Shown here: positions 23,247-33,537 of the stretch, one piece after another
How the letters are laid out: each line of letters begins with the position of its first letter
Position numbering within the stretch: position 1 is the stretch's first letter
Assembly: GCA_016932415.1 (NCBI GenBank)
Contig: JAFGCX010000027.1
Coordinates: forward strand, 46,800 to 110,799
DNA from: Candidatus Krumholzibacteriota bacterium
Lineage (GTDB): Bacteria > Krumholzibacteriota > Krumholzibacteriia > Krumholzibacteriales > Krumholzibacteriaceae
DNA: 64,000 nt
Direction: 5' to 3'
Translations under genes and position numbers: made by a program
Notes under the pieces: model-generated
Told to the model about the DNA's origin: nothing
Databases searched by the model: none
What the model saw: only the letters and a program-made list of their open reading frames with translations

Positions 23247-24563
23247 CTATCCTTTCCCGGGTTTTCCTCTTTCACCAAGGACCCTGTTGAAAATAAAATC
23301 AATCCTCCTGAGATGCGTTTTAAGGTCAAATGCTTCCTCCATCTCCGATTCACTACAGAATTCACTCATCTTTTTATCTGTTTTCAGTATCTCTTTGAAC
23401 GACAGTTTCGAACCCATACTCCGCATCGCGGCTCCCTGGATTATCGAATATGCCTTTTCCCTGGAAATGCCCTTTTTCACAAGCAACAGGAGAAGGTGCT
23501 GCGAGAAGACGAGCCCACCGGTGAGATCGAGGTTTTCAAGCATCTTCTTTTTATTAACCCTGAGTCCGCTGACAAGCCATATGAATTTTTCGAGCATATA
23601 GGCGAGGATCATCGTGGAATCGGGGAGTATTACTCTTTCGACCGAAGAATGGCTTATATCCCTCTCGTGCCACAAGGCCACATTCTCCAGACCGGCGATC
23701 GAGTTCGACCTGAGAAGCCTGGCCATGCCGGTGATCCTTTCTGTCAGGATCGGATTGCGCTTGTGCGGCATCGCGCTTGATCCTTTCTGCCCCTTTGTGA
23801 AGGGTTCCTCGACCTCTCCCACCTCGGTCCTCTGCAGTCCTCTTATCTCGGTAGCCATCTTTTCAAGAGACGCGCCTATAATTGCGAATGTGGACAGATA
23901 CGAAGCATGCCTGTCGCGCTGAATGATCTGCGTCGTCACGGGAGCTGCCTTCAGCCCGAGTTTTCGCATGACGAAACTTTCGACCCGAGGGTCGGTATGC
24001 GACATAGTCCCCACGGCGCCTGTGATCTGGCCGACTGATATCTCTTCGATGGCACGCTCAAGCCGGCTGATGTTTCTCCCGGTCTCAGCATACCAGACCA
24101 GAAGCTTCATCCCGAAAGTCATCGGTTCGGCATGTATTCCGTGACTCCTCCCGACCATCGGCGTCATACGGTATTTAAGCGCCTGACGCTTCAGGACAGC
24201 CCTCAGTTTTTTCAGCTTTTTCAGGTTCACCAGGCCTGCGTCTCTCATCTGGCAGGCAAGCGCCGTATCGAGAAGATCTGAGCTCGTCATCCCCATGTGA
24301 AGATATCTCCCCGGTTCACCTGTATATTCGGCCATGTTGGTAAGGAAGGCTATAACGTCGTGGCGTGTCTTTTTCTCGATCTTCAGGACTCGGTTGATAT
24401 TATAATCAGCCTTCTTTCTTATCTCCCTGGCAGCTTTTTTCGGGATCAGGCCATACTCGGCCATACCCTCGCAATAGAGGATCTCAATTTCCTTCCACAG
24501 GTCATACTTGTTCTTATCCGACCATATCTCTTTTACTTCGGGGAGTGAATAGCGTGGGATCAA
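23247..24563 (-). CDS. purB: Adenylosuccinate lyase
   Basis: PurB cleaves adenylosuccinate to AMP and SAICAR to AICAR. The fumarase-superfamily signature GSSAMPHKRNP is near residue 262. MTSSDLLDTA and GRSHGIHAEP active-site regions are present. The 438-residue length fits the family. The start is TTG 24563 behind AGGAGG. It lies 10 bases downstream of the htrA-like gene, so the purine genes probably share its promoter. Confidence 0.95.
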   Translation of the reverse strand: MIPRYSLPEVKEIWSDKNKYDLWKEIEILYCEGMAEYGLIPKKAAREIRKKADYNINRVLKIEKKTRHDVIAFLTNMAEYTGEPGRYLHMGMTSSDLLDTALACQMRDAGLVNLKKLKKLRAVLKRQALKYRMTPMVGRSHGIHAEPMTFGMKLLVWYAETGRNISRLERAIEEISVGQITGAVGTMSHTDPRVESFVMRKLGLKAAPVTTQIIQRDRHASYLSTFAIIGASLEKMATEIRGLQRTEVGEVEEPFTKGQKGSSAMPHKRNPILTERITGMARLLRSNSIAGLENVALWHERDISHSSVERVILPDSTMILAYMLEKFIWLVSGLRVNKKKMLENLDLTGGLVFSQHLLLLLVKKGISREKAYSIIQGAAMRSMGSKLSFKEILKTDKKMSEFCSESEMEEAFDLKTHLRRIDFIFNRVLGERGKPGKG

Positions 24564-24573
24564 TTATCTCCTC

Positions 24574-25767
24574 CTATGTCTTTTCCTTTGCTTCTACCAG
24601 TTTCAGCTTCACATCAAACGTGCGCCCGTCTCTCCATATTACGATCCCGAGTTCATCTCCGACCTGCTGACCGAATATCACCCGTTCAGCCTGCGAAGCG
24701 TCGAGTATCGTTTTTCCGTTGATCTCTATGATCACATCTCCGACAGCAATACCGGCATCCTCGGCGGGTCCTCCCTGTTCGAGCTGCGTTACTACAAGAC
24801 CGGTATTGAAAGGAATTCCGAGCTGCTTGATCACGTCCGGAGTGAGTTCTCTGACGATCAATCCCGTCCAGACACTCCTGAACCTTCCATACTGCCTTAA
24901 TTCATCTACCACCATCTTTGCCGTATTGATCGGGATCGCGAATCCCATTCCGATGTTACTGCTTCCGCCGCTCGATGAAAAAATAAACGTATTGATCCCT
25001 ACGACAAGCCCTTGAGCCGAAACAAGCGGTCCTCCGCTGTTTCCCGGGTTGATCACCGCGTCGGTCTGAATCATATTCTTGAATATCTGGACCGCCCTGG
25101 CGGTCTGCTTGACGTCCCTGTGAAGAGCGCTTATCACGCCCGCGGTCACCGTAGGCTGAGTATCATTGAAAAGATATGTAAAGGGACTCCCTATCGCTAT
25201 TACTGTCTCGCCTATCTCAAGATGATCTGAATCTCCAAGAGCGGCATAGGGAAGATTCCTTCCCTCGATCCTCAAAAGCGCGAGATCAAATTCCGGAGTA
25301 GAACCGATAAGGGTCGCGAGGACTTCCGTGCTGTCGGTCATAGTGACAAAGATCTCCTCGGCATTACGGATGACATGTTCATTTGTGAGGATGTAACCAT
25401 CAGGATTGACTATCACGCCGGAGCCATAACTCGGATAGCGCTGCTTGGCAAGTCTGGGAATACGTCCACGGAACTGCTGGAACCACTCATCCCACCCGCG
25501 GTTGGCGTATACGAGCTGCGTACGGTAAGCTGTGACCGAGACTACTGTGGGACTCACCCTCTGCCTTGCCGCTACGATAGCATCCCCGCTGAACCTGGTC
25601 CCCTGGTCGGAAATGACATTGCCGGCCGGTCTTGGCAGAAATGGCTCTTCCCTGTTTATTCTCGCAAGAAGTACAATCGAAATTATGAACATGGCAAGAG
25701 AAAGCCCGAAAAGGATACCCATAATAACGGGAAATACTCTCGCCCATCTGGATTCGAAAGGTTTCAA
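24574..25767 (-). CDS. HtrA/DegP-type membrane-anchored serine protease with PDZ domain
   Basis: The product has an N-terminal membrane anchor (about residues 12-33) and then a trypsin-like domain. The triad is visible as His in LTNEHVI, Asp in FDLALL and Ser in GNSGGPL. One C-terminal PDZ domain (about residues 290-390) has the usual GPAEDAGIAVGDVI carboxylate-binding region. This is the DegS/HtrA class that degrades or senses misfolded envelope proteins. The start is TTG 25767. It is the first gene of the run ending at rng. The interval 25768-25897 is GC-rich and holds no clear terminator. Confidence 0.9.
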   Translation of the reverse strand: MKPFESRWARVFPVIMGILFGLSLAMFIISIVLLARINREEPFLPRPAGNVISDQGTRFSGDAIVAARQRVSPTVVSVTAYRTQLVYANRGWDEWFQQFRGRIPRLAKQRYPSYGSGVIVNPDGYILTNEHVIRNAEEIFVTMTDSTEVLATLIGSTPEFDLALLRIEGRNLPYAALGDSDHLEIGETVIAIGSPFTYLFNDTQPTVTAGVISALHRDVKQTARAVQIFKNMIQTDAVINPGNSGGPLVSAQGLVVGINTFIFSSSGGSSNIGMGFAIPINTAKMVVDELRQYGRFRSVWTGLIVRELTPDVIKQLGIPFNTGLVVTQLEQGGPAEDAGIAVGDVIIEINGKTILDASQAERVIFGQQVGDELGIVIWRDGRTFDVKLKLVEAKEKT

Positions 25768-25897
25768 TCCTTATCTGTCCTCTCTTTGAGATTTGTCGCG
25801 ACCTGCGCCCCCGCCCGCCGGTGCCGGGTCTCCTCCGGTCATCCTCATCGCCAGAGGCCCGTTAATCTTTTAAACCGGTCCATTGGATATCGTGCCT

Positions 25898-26542
25898 TTA
25901 TTTTTCAACCTTTTCCCAGTCAGCCAGGAAACTTTCGATACCTTTATCGGTAAGAGGATGCTTGATAAGTTGTGATATCACCTTGAAAGGTATCGTGGCG
26001 ACATCGGCGCCAAGAAGAGCGGATTCATATACATGCTGTACGCTTCTGATACTGGCGACTATGATCTGAGTCGCGAACGAATAGTTATTGTAAATGTCTA
26101 CCAGGTCAGCAATCAGTTCCATACCGGGTTGTCCTACATCGTCAAGCCGGCCTACGAATGGACTGACATATGTGGCTCCAGCCTTGGCAACAAGAAGACC
26201 CTGGTTGGCTGAAAAGCATAGCGTAGCATTCGTCTCTATCCCTTCAGCTTTAAACATGCCGATCGCCTTGATACCCTCGGTCGTGCAGGGAACCTTGATG
26301 ATTATATTATCCGCGATAGTCGTCAGGTCTTTTCCCTCTTTGACCATACCCCCGGCATCGAGAGATACTACCTCAGCACTCACGGGACCCGGCACAATCG
26401 AGCAGATCTCCCTGAGAGTCTCCCTGAAACTCCCCTTTTCCCTCGAAAGCAACGTGGGATTAGTTGTAACTCCGTCCAACAGACCAAGTTTCGCCGCTTC
26501 CTTGATCTCGTCCACATTCGCCGTATCAATAAAGAACTTCAT
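25898..26542 (-). CDS. tal: Transaldolase, small TalC/F6P-aldolase type
   Basis: At 214 residues this is the short transaldolase/fructose-6-phosphate aldolase type of the pentose phosphate pathway. The opening [16 protein letters not shown] and TTNPTLL are family signatures. The Schiff-base lysine lies in NIIIKVPCT. The start ATG 26542 has AGGAGG upstream; an in-frame 28-residue extension is unsupported. The gap to truA is 126 bases, so it probably has its own promoter. Confidence 0.95.
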   Translation of the reverse strand: MKFFIDTANVDEIKEAAKLGLLDGVTTNPTLLSREKGSFRETLREICSIVPGPVSAEVVSLDAGGMVKEGKDLTTIADNIIIKVPCTTEGIKAIGMFKAEGIETNATLCFSANQGLLVAKAGATYVSPFVGRLDDVGQPGMELIADLVDIYNNYSFATQIIVASIRSVQHVYESALLGADVATIPFKVISQLIKHPLTDKGIESFLADWEKVEK

Positions 26543-26668
26543 TTCTCCTCCTGATCTTTCGATAGTCGGTCTACAACCTGAAAAGAAACCGATATTATAC
26601 AAGTTGGCTGTCAATCTAACAACCAAATTCGGGAATATTCCGGGAGAAAAGAGCCAGCCCCCCTGTAT

Positions 26669-27397
26669 CTATGTCTCCCGGTATTCTATCTCCATAAAAT
26701 AAAGAGCATAGGGCGGTAAAGTAGGTCCTGCCACCCTCCGGTCACGGGCTTCGAGTATTTTGACTATATCAAGGTCCTTCCCTCTTCCGATTTCCATGAT
26801 CGTTCCGGCGATCGTCCTTACCATATTATAGAGAAACCTGTCGGCTTTCAGATGAAGTGTGAGAAGTGGTTCGTTTTCAATAAGTTCCGCCCGCATGATC
26901 CTGCACCACGTAGATCTTGAGTCCCCTGACGTGGCAAACGACGCGAAATCGTGGTAGCCGACAAGTCTTTTTACAGCTCTTTTCATCAATTCGATATCCG
27001 GCTGATCCCCGGTATAATAGTAGCAGTCGTTCCAGATGGCGGTCGGACGCGTAATGAAGATATACCTGTAACTCCTGCTTCTGGCGTCGTATCGCGCGTT
27101 GAACGCCGGATCAGCTTCCTCGATATCCTTTATCAGAATCGAACGTGGAAGTTTGGCGTTTATCGCTCTTTTTATCAGCTCGACATCATGACTCGTCTCG
27201 ATCCTCACGTTGGCGACCTGCCCGACCGCGTGGACGCCCGCATCGGTCCTTCCTCCGCCGATTATCTTTATCGCGCCATCTGCGAGCTCGGAAAAAGCCC
27301 TGTACAGTTCCCCCTGAACGGTCGTTCTGTCGTTCTGGATCTGCCATCCGCTGAAATCCCTTCCGTTGTATTCGATCGTCAATTTCAGATTTCGCAT
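26669..27397 (-). CDS. truA: tRNA pseudouridine synthase A
   Basis: TruA converts uridines 38-40 of the anticodon stem-loop to pseudouridine. The catalytic aspartate lies in GGRTDAGVHAVGQ near residue 51. The C-terminal FLYNMVRTIAGTI motif is also typical. The length of 242 residues is normal. The ATG start at 27397 has a weak GGAA-type ribosome site. Confidence 0.96.
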   Translation of the reverse strand: MRNLKLTIEYNGRDFSGWQIQNDRTTVQGELYRAFSELADGAIKIIGGGRTDAGVHAVGQVANVRIETSHDVELIKRAINAKLPRSILIKDIEEADPAFNARYDARSRSYRYIFITRPTAIWNDCYYYTGDQPDIELMKRAVKRLVGYHDFASFATSGDSRSTWCRIMRAELIENEPLLTLHLKADRFLYNMVRTIAGTIMEIGRGKDLDIVKILEARDRRVAGPTLPPYALYFMEIEYRET

Positions 27398-27484
27398 ATC
27401 GATTCCATCATCTTTTCACTTTTCCACCGGCTTTGATCATTTCCCTGGTAATCGTTCCGATCGGGAAATATCAGCAGCGGCCAT

Positions 27485-29125
27485 TCAGTATGGAAGGTCT
27501 GTCTCGAGCGAATCAGATTCCCACCTGTTCAACCTGTACTTTTCAGGGTGCAATTCCAGTACTTTTCGAAGCCATTTTTCAGAATATCCTTCTTCCTTCG
27601 CGCGGCCTTTTTCATGCTGGATATATCCGTCGTTATACTTTCTTATCAGAAGTTCTGCGAGGCCGCGATATTGTTTTACTATCCTGTTCGCGGCATTTTC
27701 CGAATAATCGGTCAGATAATCGGCCGCCAGAGTGGGATCATTTTTATACAGTTCCAGTGCCGCTTTTTCGACGGCCGGTTGCATCGCCGAAAGATTATTC
27801 TCAAGCTCTGCCTGCACCTCGATAATATCGTTCTTCATGACATCGTACCGCAGATTGGCATAGTTGGCGACGAAGTTAAAGACCCACCAGGCTGAATCCC
27901 ATGAAAATTCATCCATGCTGCCTTCAGCCAGGGTCTCCGGGATCCTGTCAGTGCAGGCGTAAAATGGAATATATACTGAAAAATATGTGTCATCGACGCC
28001 ATACCAGAATACTCCCCCGATCGCGTCGGGCAGGTACGAACGGGATTGGGAAACGAAAGAAAAACCGGTCTGCTGGGTCGAAATGGGTCTTTCCCATGTG
28101 TAATCACTTCCGTCAATATTCCAGTTCATCGGACGCCATCTGTTTGGCGTACCGAAAGGCCCCGCGTCTACGCCGCAGGTCATATCGTATGGTGTCCCTT
28201 CGTAATGATCCCGCATAAGGGCGAATACATCCTCGCGGGAAAGTTTTTTGTCCGGTTTTATCCAGAGCGGATAGGGATCGGCCCCTTTGACGCCCCTGTG
28301 ATAATCGGAAGAAAACTCTTTTGATGGAGCTGCTCTTCTGAAGATGCTCCAGACTCGCGTCTCGCAATAGCGAAGCTTCTGCGGAGGTGATGGACAGTAA
28401 GCCTTATGAAAACTGAACGGTTTTCCGGAAGAAGGATCGTAATACCCTTTCCTTATCGCGAAATCTATCACGTCTTCCGAATAAAGGCAGTTCTTGCTGT
28501 CCTTTAAAGGAAATTCGCCGATTCTGGCCTTGTTGGCGTGAGCGCATATATACCCGTCAGGTATTCTCAGCGCGACCCAGTTCGCCCCCTTCTCTCCTGG
28601 TCCCTTGCCTGTTATCTCGAGGAGCCACGCTTCATTCTTGTCTCCTATCGAGATCGATTCCCCGGTGCTTCTGTAACCATATTCCTCGACGAGTTCTCCG
28701 ATAAGTACGACAGCTTCTCTTGCCGTTTTCGCTCTCTGAAGCGCGATCCTCATCAACCACCAGTAGTGAAGTATCCCTTCTTCGTTGACGAGTTCCTCCC
28801 GCCCGGTAAATGTTGTCTCTCCTATGACGACCTGGTATTCATTCATCAGATAGACCACTCCATGCGTGCGAGGAGGCTGGGAGATACTTGCCACGACATT
28901 TCCGCTCCAGTCCTTTAATTCATACAGATCCCCGGGTGCGTGGTCTTCCGGAGGAGTGTAGGTCATATGGGGATGAAACTCCCCGTCACAGGTATATGTG
29001 ACCATCACCGAACCGTCAGAACTTGCGCCTTTCGTCACTATCAGATTGGTGCATGCTGATATACTTGCTGAAACGAAGGCGACCTGCATAAGAAACAGGA
29101 AAAGCGCTCTGGAGACGATTTTCAT
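27485..29125 (-). CDS. Secreted C69-family (PepD-like) dipeptidase
   Basis: The start ATG 29125 follows GGGAGG; the 34 residues upstream are not needed. A signal peptide of about 24 residues ends in SISA, directly before CTNLIV. Family C69 are Ntn-hydrolases whose nucleophile is an N-terminal cysteine in a C-T-x-x-x-V context followed by A-(S/T)-x-DGS. Here this is Cys25 with KGASSDGSV. Acyl-peptide segments such as GETTFTGREEL and the NEAWLLEITG motif match the family. The 546-residue protein is probably periplasmic or surface-exposed. ISAC also satisfies a lipobox, so the cysteine could instead be lipidated. Confidence 0.88.
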   Translation of the reverse strand: MKIVSRALFLFLMQVAFVSASISACTNLIVTKGASSDGSVMVTYTCDGEFHPHMTYTPPEDHAPGDLYELKDWSGNVVASISQPPRTHGVVYLMNEYQVVIGETTFTGREELVNEEGILHYWWLMRIALQRAKTAREAVVLIGELVEEYGYRSTGESISIGDKNEAWLLEITGKGPGEKGANWVALRIPDGYICAHANKARIGEFPLKDSKNCLYSEDVIDFAIRKGYYDPSSGKPFSFHKAYCPSPPQKLRYCETRVWSIFRRAAPSKEFSSDYHRGVKGADPYPLWIKPDKKLSREDVFALMRDHYEGTPYDMTCGVDAGPFGTPNRWRPMNWNIDGSDYTWERPISTQQTGFSFVSQSRSYLPDAIGGVFWYGVDDTYFSVYIPFYACTDRIPETLAEGSMDEFSWDSAWWVFNFVANYANLRYDVMKNDIIEVQAELENNLSAMQPAVEKAALELYKNDPTLAADYLTDYSENAANRIVKQYRGLAELLIRKYNDGYIQHEKGRAKEEGYSEKWLRKVLELHPEKYRLNRWESDSLETDLPY

Positions 29126-29267
29126 TTTTATCGGACCTCCCTGGTTCAAAAGGGGCAAAGAATATTTACATGAAGAATACAACGCATCCATATCGAATGC
29201 AAAACATCTTGACATCCACCGCTTCAAAATGGCAGGACAATAGAGTCACTAACATATTGGAGAGATC

Positions 29268-31325
29268 ATGAACAAATTTGGACTGTCTTTAAGCCTGTTT
29301 ATTATGACCGCTTTGATTCTCATCTCCTTCCCTGACAGAAGTATCGCGGGATCAAAATATGAACGGATTCTAAGGGACCCGGAGGGAAAGAGAAAACTCG
29401 GGATCCTCGCTGGAATGGAAGAAGATCGCGTCCTCACCGATGATATCCGTGCTTTGATACGCGACCCCGATCCACTTATCAGGCTAAGGTCGGCAGAGGT
29501 CCTCGGACGGGTCGACTATCCGATCGGGACTGTCTTCTACCTGACAAAACTTGTCAAAGACGAGGACGATGCTGTAGCTGGTTCTGCTATTTATTCCCTG
29601 GGTCTTGTAGGATACAGGGAAGAGACGCGGCAGATGGCGGTTGAAGCGCTCGGGGCATGCCTAAAGGAAGGGAATCCAGGCAGAAAATTGCTGGCTCTGG
29701 ACGCTCTTGGAAGAACGAGGTCGAGTGAAGCGGCATCCCTGATAAAACCATATCTGAAGAATTTCCACTCATCTCTCAGGGCTGAAGCAGCCCTCGCCCT
29801 GTCACTGCTGGGCGACTCGACACAGGCCAAAGCATGCGCGCTGTCATTATCAGACCCGCAACCAGCCGTTACCGCCATGGCGGCATATACGATCGGCAGA
29901 CTCGGGTACCCTCTTGAGAATCACAGGCTCATCGCCTTGATGGAAAGTGAGGATCGAGAGGTCCGCCTGAGGGCATCTGAAGCGCTCGGCCGCCTGAAAG
30001 AGAAAAAAGCAATCGAACGGCTGGCCTGGTTTCTTACCGGTGATGACAGGATGCTTGCTGTAAAGGCAGCTGAAGCGCTCGGCAGGATCGGCGGTAAAAA
30101 ATCGGCCGAAAAACTTGAAAAGGCGCTTTCTCTCGATGACAGCTACCTCAAAACACTCGCCCTGGAAGGAATACAGAGGACAGGTAATAAAAAATCTTTT
30201 TCGAAAGTCCTGCCTCTTTTAAACGACAAGTCTCTGATGACCAGGGTCGCCGCGATAAAGGCTGCAGCTGAAACAGGAGGTTCAAAGGCGAGGATCCATC
30301 TTCTGGAAAAGGTCAAATCAGGAACTCCATATGAAAAAATGACCGCTCTGGAATTCCTGGGCGAAATAGGGATTGAGGAAGATATAGGATTACTGACCGA
30401 TATCCTTTCCTCGGCGACAGGCCATCTTTCGAGAGAGGGAGCTGCTGCCGGGTTGGGCAGATGGAAGAATACCGATCTTTTTACTATCCCCTGCGGTGAT
30501 AATCAAATCACTCCGGCCAAAGCGCTTGTTGACGCGGCAAATGGGGATGACCGGGTCATAGCGACGATAGCTATTGAATCTATTGGTAATACGATTCCCG
30601 CCAAAGCGATCGATGATCTGTCTGGAATATTCAATAAAAGCGTATCCCGTGAAGATTCGGATAAAAAACTCGCTATCATAAGGATCCTGGGGGCCTTTGG
30701 AGACAACGGCGATATGACCGTCGAACAGGAACCGGGCATAAAGATGCTGCTTAAAACGGCACTTGTCGATCCGGATCCGCGTGTACGGGAGGCATCAGCC
30801 GAAGCAGCCGGGAGATTCGGATTGAACTTTTCCCCCGACCCCACTCTTTCATCCCGATGGATCAGGGGCGATCTCCCGAGGGAGACTCCCCCCCTGCCTT
30901 CCGGAGACAGGAAGATTTCGATCGTCACCGCGAAGGGGAATATCGAGATCACGCTTTTTGGAGATGACGCTCCGGGGATAGTAGCCGCTATCCTTACGCT
31001 GGTCCAGAATGGCTTTTATGACGGCCTTAATTTTCACCGCGTTGTCCCCGGATTTGTCATTCAGGGTGGATGTCCACGAGGAGATGGATGGGGAGACGCC
31101 GGATTTTTCCTTCGAAGTGAATTTAATATGCACAGGTATGGCAGGGGATATGTCGGGGTCGCTCATTCCGGAAAAGATACTCCGGGAAGCCAGTTTTTCA
31201 TAACTCATACTCCCCAGCCGCATCTTGACGGCCGGTACACTGTAATCGGCATTGTAACGGATGGAATGGAAGTGGTCGACAGGATCGAGATCGGTGACAG
31301 CTTCAGGATAAGAATGGTAGAATGA
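29268..31325 (+). CDS. Secreted HEAT-repeat protein with C-terminal cyclophilin (PPIase) domain
   Basis: The start ATG 29268 has GGAGAG upstream. A signal peptide (about residues 1-27) leads into roughly a dozen HEAT/PBS-lyase-like repeats (about residues 45-520) with recurring [19 protein letters not shown] and [10 protein letters not shown] helices. The C-terminal 135 residues are a cyclophilin fold, with [21 protein letters not shown] and [10 protein letters not shown] containing the catalytic and binding positions. Cyclophilins accelerate prolyl isomerisation. The repeats probably bind client proteins in the envelope. It overlaps the symporter gene by four bases. Confidence 0.9.
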   Translation: MNKFGLSLSLFIMTALILISFPDRSIAGSKYERILRDPEGKRKLGILAGMEEDRVLTDDIRALIRDPDPLIRLRSAEVLGRVDYPIGTVFYLTKLVKDEDDAVAGSAIYSLGLVGYREETRQMAVEALGACLKEGNPGRKLLALDALGRTRSSEAASLIKPYLKNFHSSLRAEAALALSLLGDSTQAKACALSLSDPQPAVTAMAAYTIGRLGYPLENHRLIALMESEDREVRLRASEALGRLKEKKAIERLAWFLTGDDRMLAVKAAEALGRIGGKKSAEKLEKALSLDDSYLKTLALEGIQRTGNKKSFSKVLPLLNDKSLMTRVAAIKAAAETGGSKARIHLLEKVKSGTPYEKMTALEFLGEIGIEEDIGLLTDILSSATGHLSREGAAAGLGRWKNTDLFTIPCGDNQITPAKALVDAANGDDRVIATIAIESIGNTIPAKAIDDLSGIFNKSVSREDSDKKLAIIRILGAFGDNGDMTVEQEPGIKMLLKTALVDPDPRVREASAEAAGRFGLNFSPDPTLSSRWIRGDLPRETPPLPSGDRKISIVTAKGNIEITLFGDDAPGIVAAILTLVQNGFYDGLNFHRVVPGFVIQGGCPRGDGWGDAGFFLRSEFNMHRYGRGYVGVAHSGKDTPGSQFFITHTPQPHLDGRYTVIGIVTDGMEVVDRIEIGDSFRIRMVE

Positions 31326-32896
31326 CGGAAATCAGAGTTAAGGAAGTATTTTCATCCAGATGGTCGCTTCTTCTTGCCGCCCTTGGAATGGCTGTCGGAA
31401 CAGGCAATATCTGGAGATTCCCGAGGGTAATAGCCCAGAACGGTGGAGCCCCGTTTCTCGTGCCATGGTTTCTCTTTCTCTTTCTCTGGTCAATCCCTCT
31501 TCTCATGATCGAGTTCGGGTTAGGCAAAAAGACCAGGATGGGAACTATCGGAGCTTTTGGATCGATAGACAGAAGACTCACATGGATGGGCGGTTTCGTT
31601 GGAATATGCACGCTGGCCATAACGTTCTATTACAGTGTCGTGACAGGCTGGTGTTTTCGGTATTCGCTGGCCTCCTTTCTTGATATTCTCTTCAGCCCCG
31701 GATCTGTCGCCGGTGGAGGTCTATGGGGAGAGGAGACTACCAGATTCTGGACTGCTTTCCAGAATACAGGCTGGCAGCCGGTACTTTTTCACCTTATCGC
31801 CATACTCGGTGGATCGTTCATAATCTATCGCGGCGTTGTGGCCGGTATAGAAAAAGCCAATCGAATCATGCTCCCTTCACTTTTTGTGCTGCTTATCATA
31901 GCCGGGATAAGAGCTGTGACCCTGCCTGGAGCATCGGCCGGACTCAATTATCTTTTCCATCCTGACTGGAGCGCCCTGATGAACTGCCGCATCTGGCTTG
32001 AGGGACTGACGCAAAGCGCCTGGTCGACCGGGGCCGGTTGGGGTCTGATATTGACTTACGCTGTATATATGAAAAGACACGATGACATCGTTGCCAATTC
32101 CTTTCTGGCCGGGCTCGGGAACAATTCCGCCTCGCTACTCGCGGCGGTCGCCGTAATCCCGACAGTTTTCGCGATACTGCCGTACGATCAGGCTATATCA
32201 GCCGCGCAGGATACCGGTCCTCTGAGCACCGGCTTGACATTTATCTGGATCCCGAAACTCTTTGAACATGTCAGTGGTGGCCGTTTCTTTCTTCTTGTAT
32301 TCTTTCTCGCGCTTTCTGTCGCGGCACTTTCATCGCTGATATCAATGATCGAGCTGGGAACGCGAAATGTCATGGACTTCGGCCTGTCGAGGAAACGGGG
32401 CATATTGATTATTGGTTCCGCCTGTTTTATTTTCGGCCTTCCATCGGCCCTTGATCCGGGATTTTTCCAGAACCAGGACTGGGTATGGAGCGTCGGACTT
32501 CTTGTAAGCGGCTTTCTTTTCTGCACAATAGTGATCATCTATGGAGTCAGGCGATTCAGGGTCGAATTGCTTGACAACCCGGATAACGATATAAAACCCG
32601 GCAGGATATTTGATTTTGCGGTCAGGTTCCTTCTCCCGATAGAATTTCTCGCTATGGCTGTATGGTGGTTCTCGCAGTCAGTGCTTGTGTATGACCCGCA
32701 ATTCTGGTGGCATCCGTTCAGAAAATTCAGCGTCGGTACCTGTTTATTTCAATGGGGCCTGGTGATAGTGATCCTTTTACTCTCTCAGAGATCTCTTAAC
32801 AGGCTTCTCTTTGAAAGGACCTCCACCTCTGGGTACAACAGGAACCGACCGGAAAATCGTGTGAATGAAAATGGGCGGAAGGAGCGAAACTCATGA
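31322..32896 (+). CDS. Sodium:neurotransmitter symporter (NSS/LeuT) family transporter
   Basis: The 524-residue membrane protein has about 11-12 hydrophobic segments. The TM1 signature GTGNIWRFP is diagnostic of the NSS family. These use the sodium gradient to import amino acids or related solutes. Translation is probably coupled to the HEAT-cyclophilin gene through the ATGA overlap. The small MetS-like gene follows at once, as in methionine/alanine transporters (MetPS) of actinobacteria. The substrate is not determined by sequence. Confidence 0.93.
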   Translation: MTEIRVKEVFSSRWSLLLAALGMAVGTGNIWRFPRVIAQNGGAPFLVPWFLFLFLWSIPLLMIEFGLGKKTRMGTIGAFGSIDRRLTWMGGFVGICTLAITFYYSVVTGWCFRYSLASFLDILFSPGSVAGGGLWGEETTRFWTAFQNTGWQPVLFHLIAILGGSFIIYRGVVAGIEKANRIMLPSLFVLLIIAGIRAVTLPGASAGLNYLFHPDWSALMNCRIWLEGLTQSAWSTGAGWGLILTYAVYMKRHDDIVANSFLAGLGNNSASLLAAVAVIPTVFAILPYDQAISAAQDTGPLSTGLTFIWIPKLFEHVSGGRFFLLVFFLALSVAALSSLISMIELGTRNVMDFGLSRKRGILIIGSACFIFGLPSALDPGFFQNQDWVWSVGLLVSGFLFCTIVIIYGVRRFRVELLDNPDNDIKPGRIFDFAVRFLLPIEFLAMAVWWFSQSVLVYDPQFWWHPFRKFSVGTCLFQWGLVIVILLLSQRSLNRLLFERTSTSGYNRNRPENRVNENGRKERNS

Positions 32897-33018
32897 CAGG
32901 GTCAGCGATAATAATGATGTGCGTCATCTGCGGCCTGGTGTGGGGCGGGTTCACTGGCTTTTTGGTCTTCGTCATGAGGATGGAGAGGAAAAGAAAAAAT
33001 GATTCCGAATCTAGCTGA
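32893..33018 (+). CDS. MetS-family NSS transporter small subunit (41 aa)
   Basis: A 41-codon frame overlaps the symporter stop as ATGA. It encodes a single membrane span, [14 protein letters not shown] then LVWGGFTGFLVFV, with a basic tail RMERKRK. MetS subunits have the same plan: the start M(S/T)xSAIxMM, a WGG motif in the span and a charged end. Corynebacterium MetS is needed for MetP activity. The gene is easily missed because of its size. Its last eight bases overlap the convergent NUDIX gene. Confidence 0.85.
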   Translation: MTGSAIIMMCVICGLVWGGFTGFLVFVMRMERKRKNDSESS

Positions 33019-33508
33019 TATTTTCCTTCAGGCCCGAAATGATCCTGCGCTGACATTCAAACCCGATTTCAGGCAGATCGGCCAGATGAAAAAATCTCGC
33101 GTCCATGGCGTCGTCCCCGGCGATCAGCTCTCCGCCAGTGATGATTCCGTTGAAAATAACGATTATCGTATTTCCTCTCGGATCGTCAAAACAGGACTCC
33201 ACCGCGTGAATACCGGCTATCTCGACGTCAAGCCCTGTCTCTTCCTTTAATTCCCTGACCGCCGTGATTTTTATTCCTTCATCATATTCTACATATCCCG
33301 AAGGTATTACCCAGGTTCCTTTGTACGGTTCGAATGCCCTTTGGACAAGAAGTATCTGCCCATGATCGTCAAAGACCAGGACACCGGCAGCCGGCGAAGG
33401 ATTCAGATAATGGATGAAATCACAATTGAAACATTTCATCCTTCTGGTTCTTTCGTCCTGGTGTGGACGCATCTTCCCTCCGCACCTCGGACAATATTTG
33501 TATGACAT
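33011..33508 (-). CDS. NUDIX hydrolase with N-terminal zinc ribbon
   Basis: Two CxxC pairs (CPRCGGK and CFNCDF) form an N-terminal zinc ribbon. The NUDIX box GYVEYDEG...RELKEETGL is complete. The layout resembles NudC-like or YfcD-like enzymes that hydrolyse nucleoside diphosphate derivatives, but at 165 residues it lacks NudC's N-terminal domain. The start is ATG 33508; a TTG two codons upstream is possible. It follows the lipoprotein gene by 29 bases, probably in one transcript. Confidence 0.9.
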   Translation of the reverse strand: MSYKYCPRCGGKMRPHQDERTRRMKCFNCDFIHYLNPSPAAGVLVFDDHGQILLVQRAFEPYKGTWVIPSGYVEYDEGIKITAVRELKEETGLDVEIAGIHAVESCFDDPRGNTIIVIFNGIITGGELIAGDDAMDARFFHLADLPEIGFECQRRIISGLKENIS

Positions 33509-33537
33509 CAGCAATCGGTCACCCGGTTTCTCGCACT

